Shown here: piece after piece, positions 56,600-64,000 of the stretch
How the letters are laid out: each line of letters opens with the position of its first letter
Numbering within the stretch: the first letter of the stretch is position 1
Origin: Microcella putealis
GTDB taxonomy: Bacteria > Actinomycetota > Actinomycetes > Actinomycetales > Microbacteriaceae
Reading direction: 5' to 3'
Length of the DNA: 64,000 nucleotides
Assembly (NCBI RefSeq): GCF_004216575.1
Contig: NZ_SGWW01000003.1
Coordinates: 372,001-436,000, forward strand
Made by a program: the position numbers and the translations under genes
Notes under the pieces: generated by a model
What the model saw: only the letters and a program-made list of their open reading frames with translations
The model's database searches: none
Told to the model about the DNA's origin: nothing

Positions 56600-57523
56600 A
56601 TGAGCAACGACACCCCCACCACGGGTTCCCACGACCGCACCGAGCCGAACGAGCCGACGACGCCGAGCGCGCAGCCGGCCGAGAGCGAGACGACCGCAGC
56701 CGCGCCCTCAGAGTCGCGTGTCGACGCTGCCTCGCCCACCACCGAGCAGCCCGCCCACCCGGTTACCCCCGAGGCGCCGGCCGCCACCACTGAGCCCGAA
56801 CCGCTCCGCGAGCCCGAGCCGCACGCGGCAGAGCCTGCACTCCCGGCGAACGACACCACAGCCACGCGCGTTGACGATGCGCCGCAGGCGGCATCCGAGG
56901 CCCACACTCCCACAGGCGACACGACCACGACGGCAGCCGCCGCGCCCGCCCCGACCGTCGTCTACGTCGACCCGCCGGCGCGCCCCAAGAAGCGCGGCAC
57001 CCGCGGGGTCGGCCTCGCCGTGGTCCTCCTGGCCACCGGCGTCTTCACGATCCTGTACGCGCTCGCCACCATCCTGTTGGCGCTCGCCTTGCGCCCCCAC
57101 GGCCTCAACGGCTTCGTCGAGTACCTCGCCTCCGCCCCGTTCGTCGTGCCCGTGCTCGTCTTCGCCGGTGCCCACCTATTGCTTGTGTTGATCGCCAACC
57201 GCGCCGGCTGGTGGATGCACGTGCTCGGCGGCTTCCTCGTCGCCGTCCTCGTCTGGGTCGCCTTCATCGGCGCCGCCGTCATCACGGCGGGGGCCGCCGG
57301 CGCCTCCGCGGCCGAACAGCAGGCTGTCATCCTGCAGCAGGTCGTCAACCCTCTCGGCATCCTGGCTGCCGTGCTCGCCCGCGAGATCCCGATCTGGGTG
57401 GGCGGCATTGTCGCCCGACGCGGCCGCACGCAGACGGCCAAGAACGCCGAAGCGCAGGATGCGTACGAGCGCGATCTCGCCGCGCACCGCGCATCCGTCG
57501 CGCCGCAGGCGCCCACCCGCTGA
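56600..57523 (+). CDS. Membrane protein with Thr/Pro/Glu-rich N-terminus, unknown
   Basis: A 307-residue protein. Residues 1-130 are acidic, Thr/Pro/Ala-rich and probably disordered; about four membrane helices follow (residues 140-168, 173-200, 205-232, 250-275). GGAGG precedes the ATG. Lies directly after pilO but 58 nt away and without motif links to pili; no family recognised. Confidence 0.7.
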   Translation: MSNDTPTTGSHDRTEPNEPTTPSAQPAESETTAAAPSESRVDAASPTTEQPAHPVTPEAPAATTEPEPLREPEPHAAEPALPANDTTATRVDDAPQAASEAHTPTGDTTTTAAAAPAPTVVYVDPPARPKKRGTRGVGLAVVLLATGVFTILYALATILLALALRPHGLNGFVEYLASAPFVVPVLVFAGAHLLLVLIANRAGWWMHVLGGFLVAVLVWVAFIGAAVITAGAAGASAAEQQAVILQQVVNPLGILAAVLAREIPIWVGGIVARRGRTQTAKNAEAQDAYERDLAAHRASVAPQAPTR

Positions 57524-57880
57524 CGCGGCCCGCCGACGGCGACCGCTCCGCGCATCCGCCCGCGAGGTGACGGTGCGCGAGTGTCGCATTCGGTGCGTTT
57601 GACCGGGGGATGACCCCCGCGTATCCTTGACCGCGTGTGTGCATTTGCGCGCGCCTGTGCTGTGCCGCGAAGCCGGCGCCGGGCGGCGTGAGCAGAAGCT
57701 CCCACACCGGGTCCCTCGGCTCCGCGTTACGACGCGGTGATCCCAGATACCCCCACGGCATACCCGCCGCTCAGGGTCGTCCAGGCTCTGGCGGGTTTCG
57801 CGTGAGGCCGGTGCGTGACACCACGTACCGGCGAAACCAAACCGCAACCGCTGTCACCGTGCAGCTCAGCAAGGAGCATT
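57524..57880 (+). other. 357-bp rpsL upstream region
   Basis: Non-coding. Contains a clear promoter at 57599-57627 and then a leader of about 245 nt. No coding frame is convincing. The leader could hold translational control of the str operon, but no known element is recognised. Confidence 0.65.
57599..57627 (+). promoter_or_regulatory. rpsL (str operon) promoter
   Basis: TTGACC (57599-57604), 17-nt spacer, TATCCT (57622-57627), near-consensus housekeeping promoter. The spacer holds a small palindrome GGGGG-ATGA-CCCCC. Transcription would start about 57634. Confidence 0.75.
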
Positions 57881-58252
57881 GTGCCCACTATTCAACAGCT
57901 GGTCCGCAAGGGTCGGTCGCCGAAGGTCGTCAAGACCAAGGCCCCGGCGCTGAAGGCCAACCCGCAGCAGCGTGGCGTGTGCACTCGTGTGTACACGACC
58001 ACCCCGAAGAAGCCGAACTCGGCGCTCCGCAAGGTCGCCCGTGTGAAGCTCTCGAACGGCACCGAGGTCACCGCCTACATTCCGGGCGAGGGCCACAACC
58101 TGCAGGAGCACTCGATGGTGCTCGTGCGCGGCGGCCGTGTGAAAGACCTTCCCGGCGTTCGCTACAAGATCGTGCGCGGCGCGCTCGACACCCAGGCTGT
58201 CAAGAACCGCAAGCAGGCGCGTAGCCGCTACGGCGCGAAGAAGGAGAAGTAA
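57881..58252 (+). CDS. rpsL: 30S ribosomal protein uS12
   Basis: Decoding-centre protein of the small subunit, 123 residues. The streptomycin-site sequences [16 protein letters not shown] and [25 protein letters not shown] are intact, with Lys at the positions linked to streptomycin sensitivity. GTG start 4 nt after AAGGAG. Stop overlaps rpsG start (TAATG). Confidence 0.99.
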   Translation: MPTIQQLVRKGRSPKVVKTKAPALKANPQQRGVCTRVYTTTPKKPNSALRKVARVKLSNGTEVTAYIPGEGHNLQEHSMVLVRGGRVKDLPGVRYKIVRGALDTQAVKNRKQARSRYGAKKEK

Positions 58253-58722
58253 TGCCTCGCAAGGGTCCCGCGCCTAAGCGCCCCGTCGTCGCAGACCCGG
58301 TCTACGGCGCCCCGATCGTCAGCCAGCTCGTCAACAAGATCCTGCTTGACGGCAAGAAGGGCCTCGCCGAGCGCATCGTTTACGGTGCCCTTGAAGGCGT
58401 CGGTTCGAAGAGCGGTCAGGATGCCGTCGTCGTTCTCAAGAAGGCTCTCGACAACGTGCGCCCCACCCTCGAGGTGCGGTCGCGTCGTGTCGGTGGCTCG
58501 ACCTACCAGGTGCCCGTCGAGGTCAAGCCGCACCGCGCGAACACGCTCGCGCTGCGCTGGCTGACCTCGTACGCCAAGGCTCGTCGCGAGAAGACGATGA
58601 CCGAGCGTCTGATGAACGAGATCCTCGACGCGTCGAACGGTCTCGGTGCCGCGGTCAAGCGCCGCGAAGACACGCACAAGATGGCCGAGTCGAACAAGGC
58701 GTTTGCGCACTACCGCTGGTAG
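58252..58722 (+). CDS. rpsG: 30S ribosomal protein uS7
   Basis: Primary 16S rRNA-binding protein that nucleates the 30S head, 156 residues, normal length. Motifs [46 protein letters not shown] and [16 protein letters not shown] shares one base with the rpsL stop. Confidence 0.99.
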   Translation: MPRKGPAPKRPVVADPVYGAPIVSQLVNKILLDGKKGLAERIVYGALEGVGSKSGQDAVVVLKKALDNVRPTLEVRSRRVGGSTYQVPVEVKPHRANTLALRWLTSYAKARREKTMTERLMNEILDASNGLGAAVKRREDTHKMAESNKAFAHYRW

Positions 58723-58732
58723 TGCGTAAACG

Positions 58733-58784
58733 CCCGGGCTGAGCGCGCAGCGGGGCCATTTCTGGCCCCGCTGCGAAGCCCGGG
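58733..58784 (+). terminator. Nested hairpin between rpsG and fusA
   Basis: An inner perfect 12-bp stem (58746-58757 with 58764-58775, 6-nt loop) is enclosed by an 8-bp stem (58733-58740 with 58777-58784). No T-run. May reduce read-through or stabilise the rpsL-rpsG message ends. Confidence 0.65.
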
Positions 58785-58849
58785 TGGCGGCCCGTCTCGG
58801 GCCGACACGATCTAGACGTATCCAGCAAAACCGAACGTAAGGACATCCC

Positions 58850-60964
<2,115 letters not shown>

Positions 60965-61076
60965 CTACTCGACCTGCGATGGCTCGCAGAGCCTGACTAC
61001 AGTAAGAACACACCAACCAGCGCTGAGTCCGACAACCGGTCGGATGCGCGCGAACGAGTCCTGAGGAGGACCCACA

Positions 61077-62270
61077 GTGGCTAAGGCCAAGTTCGAGCGG
61101 ACCAAGCCGCACGTCAACATCGGAACCATCGGTCACGTCGACCACGGCAAGACCACCCTCACCGCCGCCATCTCGAAGGTGCTTGCTGACAAGTACCCCT
61201 CGGCGACGAACGTGCAGCGTGACTTTGCGTCGATTGACTCGGCTCCGGAAGAGCGTCAGCGCGGTATCACGATCAACATCTCGCACGTTGAGTACGAGAC
61301 CCCGAAGCGCCACTACGCGCACGTTGACGCCCCCGGTCACGCTGACTACATCAAGAACATGATCACCGGTGCTGCTCAGATGGACGGCGCGATCCTCGTG
61401 GTCGCGGCGACCGACGGCCCGATGGCCCAGACCCGTGAGCACGTTCTGCTCGCCAAGCAGGTCGGCGTTCCCTACCTGCTCGTCGCGCTGAACAAGGCCG
61501 ACATGGTCGACGACGAGGAGATCCTCGAGCTCGTCGAGATCGAGGTTCGCGAGCTGCTCTCGAGCCAGGGCTTCGACGGCGACAACGCTCCCGTCGTGCG
61601 CGTCTCGGGCCTCAAGGCTCTCGAGGGCGACGCCGAGTGGGCCGAGAAGATCGTCGAGCTCATGGACGCCGTTGACGAGTCGATCCCCGACCCGGTGCGC
61701 GACAAGGACAAGCCGTTCCTCATGCCCATCGAGGACGTCTTCACGATCACCGGTCGTGGAACCGTCGTCACGGGCCGCGCCGAGCGCGGCACCCTCGGCA
61801 TCAACTCCGAGGTCGAGATCGTTGGCATCCGCCCGACGCAGAAGACCACGGTCACGGGTATCGAGATGTTCCACAAGCAGCTCGACGAGGCCTGGGCCGG
61901 CGAGAACTGTGGTCTGCTGCTCCGCGGCACCAAGCGTGAAGACGTCGAGCGTGGCCAGGTCGTCGTGAAGCCGGGTTCGGTTACCCCTCACACCAACTTC
62001 GAGGGCACCGCGTACATCCTCTCGAAGGACGAGGGTGGCCGTCACAACCCCTTCTACACGAACTACCGCCCGCAGTTCTACTTCCGCACCACCGACGTCA
62101 CCGGCGTCATCTCGCTGCCCGAGGGCACCGAGATGGTCATGCCCGGCGACACCACCGACATGACGGTTGAGCTGATCCAGCCCATCGCCATGGAGGAGGG
62201 CCTCGGCTTCGCCATCCGTGAGGGTGGCCGCACCGTGGGCGCCGGTACGGTGACGAAGATCATCAAGTAG
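61077..62270 (+). CDS. tuf: Elongation factor Tu
   Basis: GTPase delivering aminoacyl-tRNA to the ribosome, 397 residues. [46 protein letters not shown] and the C-terminal [14 protein letters not shown] are all standard. GTG start with GAGGAGG. 112 nt after fusA; followed by a strong terminator. Confidence 0.99.
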   Translation: MAKAKFERTKPHVNIGTIGHVDHGKTTLTAAISKVLADKYPSATNVQRDFASIDSAPEERQRGITINISHVEYETPKRHYAHVDAPGHADYIKNMITGAAQMDGAILVVAATDGPMAQTREHVLLAKQVGVPYLLVALNKADMVDDEEILELVEIEVRELLSSQGFDGDNAPVVRVSGLKALEGDAEWAEKIVELMDAVDESIPDPVRDKDKPFLMPIEDVFTITGRGTVVTGRAERGTLGINSEVEIVGIRPTQKTTVTGIEMFHKQLDEAWAGENCGLLLRGTKREDVERGQVVVKPGSVTPHTNFEGTAYILSKDEGGRHNPFYTNYRPQFYFRTTDVTGVISLPEGTEMVMPGDTTDMTVELIQPIAMEEGLGFAIREGGRTVGAGTVTKIIK

Positions 62271-62288
62271 TACCTGCATCCTTCGATT

Positions 62289-62326
62289 CGGGGTCGGGCC
62301 TTCGGGCCCGGCCCCGTTTCTCTTTT
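62289..62326 (+). terminator. tuf terminator
   Basis: A 12-bp stem with one G-T pair (from 62289 to 62316, small TTCG-type loop) is followed by TTTCTCTTTT. Strong intrinsic terminator 18 nt after the tuf stop. Confidence 0.92.
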
Positions 62327-62384
62327 CCGGCGCGTTCTGCGCCGAATTGATGCGGATGCGCGACGCGAGTCATACGCTTCGGTC

Positions 62385-62846
62385 ATGTCAGCGCGCCCCG
62401 CGGTCCGCATCCTCTTGTTGCTCGGCATCACGTTTGTCATCGCCGTGCTCGTGCTCACTGTTGTGCAGGCGCCGCAGGCGACCGACATCGGCATGCTGCT
62501 GACCTATCAGGTGCTGGGCGCCCTCGTCGGCTTCTCGAGCATCGCCGGCGTCTTGTGGGCCGTGTTCGTGGTGATCGGCAGTATCCGTTTGCGGGACCGC
62601 CCGCGGGGGCGCCGCGTCCTGTGGTTTTCTGCCTCGGCAGTGCTCTGCGCGTCGATCAACGCCGTCGTCGTCTCCGCGCTATCAGCGGGCGCCGATGGCT
62701 GGGGCGGCTTGATCGCGGCGATCGCGATCGGCGTCGCGGCCATCTTTGTCGCGAGTGCCATTGCGGCGACGCTCATCGTTGAGCTGGTGATCCTGCGCAC
62801 TCGAGCGGCGGCAACGCCGACTACCGCCCCGACAGCCGCGCCGTAA
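62385..62846 (+). CDS. Small membrane protein, unknown
   Basis: A 153-residue protein with four hydrophobic helices (about residues 8-28, 40-65, 78-100, 105-138) and a Thr/Ala tail. No family recognised. TACGCT stands 12 nt before the ATG. The 3' end overlaps the IclR gene on the opposite strand by 26 bp. Confidence 0.7.
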   Translation: MSARPAVRILLLLGITFVIAVLVLTVVQAPQATDIGMLLTYQVLGALVGFSSIAGVLWAVFVVIGSIRLRDRPRGRRVLWFSASAVLCASINAVVVSALSAGADGWGGLIAAIAIGVAAIFVASAIAATLIVELVILRTRAAATPTTAPTAAP

Positions 62847-63585
62847 GCGCGTCGGCGGCCGCCTGCACCGCTCGGCCAAGCGTCGCTTCCGTCGCCGCGT
62901 CGGTTGCCGCGGATCGGTAGGTCAGGCCGAGCCCGACGCTCGGGTATCCGCTCCGGTCCAGTCCGGCGGCCGCGACCGACGCGTAGTCGGGGGTGATCTC
63001 GCCGTGCTCGCCGGCCCAGCCGCGTTCGCGGGCCTCCCGCAGAATCGCGTCGAGTTCGCCGAGCGTGGCCGGGCCGATCCCGTGGCGGGTGATGAGCGCA
63101 TCCCGATGGGGGTATAGCGCGCGCACCTGCGCGGCGGGCAGCGCCGCGAGCAGTGCGCGCCCGGTCGCGGTCAGGTGGGCGGGCAGGCGCACGCCGATGC
63201 GTGCGACGGTGGTGGGCGCGCGGGGCGCTGAGGCCTGCCCCACATAGGTGACGTCGGCGCCGCTCAGCACGGCGAGTTGCGCGACGGTCGGTACGGGCGC
63301 CTCGGCGACGAGTCGCTCGATCAGGGGAGTGGCGAGCCGCGCCAGTCGGCTGGCCTGCAGCACGCTCGACCCGATCTCGGCGACGACCTGCCCGAGCCCG
63401 TACGCGCGCAGCTCGGGGTAGTGCACGACGTACCCCTCCTCCTGCAACACGCGGATCAGTTGGTACACGCTCGAGCGCGGCAGCCCCAGGTCGCGGGCAA
63501 TTGCGGAGGCGGGCACGGGGTCGCTGTGATGGGCGAGGTGCGTGACGATGCGCAGGGCCGCGCGCGCGGCGGGGACGTCGGCCAT
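62821..63585 (-). CDS. IclR-family regulator, probably of histidine use
   Basis: A 254-residue transcription factor. N-terminal winged helix LRIVTHLAHHSDPVPASAIA, DLGLPRSSVYQLIRVLQEEG, then an IclR effector domain (TVAQLAVLSGADVTYVGQ, LPAHLTATGRALLAAL). Divergent from hutH with an HutR-like palindrome between them, so it likely controls histidine degradation (HutR). Effector binding residues cannot be assigned. Confidence 0.88.
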   Translation of the reverse strand: MADVPAARAALRIVTHLAHHSDPVPASAIARDLGLPRSSVYQLIRVLQEEGYVVHYPELRAYGLGQVVAEIGSSVLQASRLARLATPLIERLVAEAPVPTVAQLAVLSGADVTYVGQASAPRAPTTVARIGVRLPAHLTATGRALLAALPAAQVRALYPHRDALITRHGIGPATLGELDAILREARERGWAGEHGEITPDYASVAAAGLDRSGYPSVGLGLTYRSAATDAATEATLGRAVQAAADALTARLSGR

Positions 63586-63623
63586 CGTTCCCCCACTCTG
63601 TCAGCGCATCGGCGCGCCACCTG

Positions 63624-63637
63624 TCTGGTATTTCGGA
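63624..63637. promoter_or_regulatory. Candidate HutR-type operator
   Basis: TCTGGTATTTCGGA lies in the IclR-hutH divergent region and fits 11 of 14 positions of the TCTG-WWATW-CCAGA motif that I recall for corynebacterial HutR. It is part of a wider TGTC...GACA palindrome (63622-63639). Confidence 0.45.
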
Positions 63638-63690
63638 CACTTTATGCCGTGCGCCCGCCCCGCGCGAGCCCCGGCGTCGCGACCATGGCC

Positions 63691-64000
63691 TCATGAGCAT
63701 CACGGTCGGCCGCCGCCCCCTCACTCGCGACGAGGTCGTCGCCGTCGCGCGTCACGATGCGCCCGTCGCCATCGATGCGGATGCGCTCACCGCCATGGCG
63801 GCGACGCGCACGCTTATCGAGGGCCTCGCCGACGACACCGTGCCCCACTACGGCGTCTCGACCGGGTTTGGGGCGCTCGCGACGACCCACATCCCGGTGG
63901 ACAAGCGTGCGCAGTTGCAGCGCTCCCTCGTCCGCTCGCACGCGGCGAGCTCGGGCCCCGAGGTCGAGCGCGAGGTGGTGCGCGCCACCATGCTGATGCG
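63691..64000 (+). CDS. hutH: Histidine ammonia-lyase, 5' part
   Basis: First enzyme of histidine degradation, forming urocanate. The first 103 residues are visible and continue past the window edge. YGVSTGFGALATTHIP is the family's substrate-binding region with the catalytic Tyr; the ASG triad that forms the MIO cofactor lies beyond the window. A phenylalanine or tyrosine ammonia-lyase relative is less likely given the IclR neighbour. Confidence 0.92.

Overview
The window is a high-GC, densely packed bacterial chromosome segment. The informational proteins (RpoB, RpoC, RpsL, RpsG, EF-G, EF-Tu, a 32-residue bS22-type ribosomal protein), a BldC-like small regulator, many GTG starts and many start codons lying only 12-13 nt after a -10 hexamer point to an actinobacterium. 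The style is most like the family Microbacteriaceae; that placement is inference from gene content, not a database match. No rRNA, tRNA, CRISPR array, insertion sequence or prophage was seen. The window cuts one gene at each end: an EamA-type exporter on the left and histidine ammonia-lyase on the right.

Left part (1-36 kb): housekeeping and accessory genes in short operons on both strands. Landmarks are photolyase and a MarR regulator; a manganese-type ABC importer (binding protein, ATPase, permease) whose GTG start lies inside a palindrome; a ParDE/RelBE-like toxin-antitoxin pair inserted at the 3' end of the importer permease gene and bracketed by 69-bp direct repeats; upp and tadA (divergent); proC; a TrkA/TrkH potassium uptake pair; ArsR and BldC-type regulators with bS22; a HAD phosphatase, a glutaredoxin-like protein and a SRAP protein; an SdpI-like protein and a secreted nuclease; a copper-type operon (His-rich secreted protein, DUF305 lipoprotein, beta-propeller lipoprotein) under a TACCC-N5-GGGTA box; a hydrolase-lhr-nei2 operon; a DEAD-box helicase; and several small enzymes including a truncated haemoglobin and a spermidine-synthase-like protein.

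Central and right part (36-62 kb): rpoB-rpoC, then a complete monoderm-style type IV pilus locus (pilB, pilT, pilC, major pilin, three minor pilin-like proteins, prepilin peptidase, pilM, pilN, pilO), then rpsL-rpsG-fusA-tuf. The pilus locus has no secretin or PilP, as expected without an outer membrane. Two non-coding stretches in it, ahead of pilB and ahead of the major pilin, each carry a pair of 15-bp CCCCCG-N5-GGGR motifs that I cannot assign to a known regulator. After tuf and its strong terminator come a small membrane protein, an IclR regulator and hutH, the last two divergent around a candidate HutR-like operator.

Points of greatest interest: the repeated motif in the pilus locus, the copper box and the manganese palindrome that both overlap start codons of apparently leaderless messages, the toxin-antitoxin insertion scar, a 26-bp hairpin repeat present in two distant intergenic regions, and a strong G-quadruplex-type sequence next to one of them.
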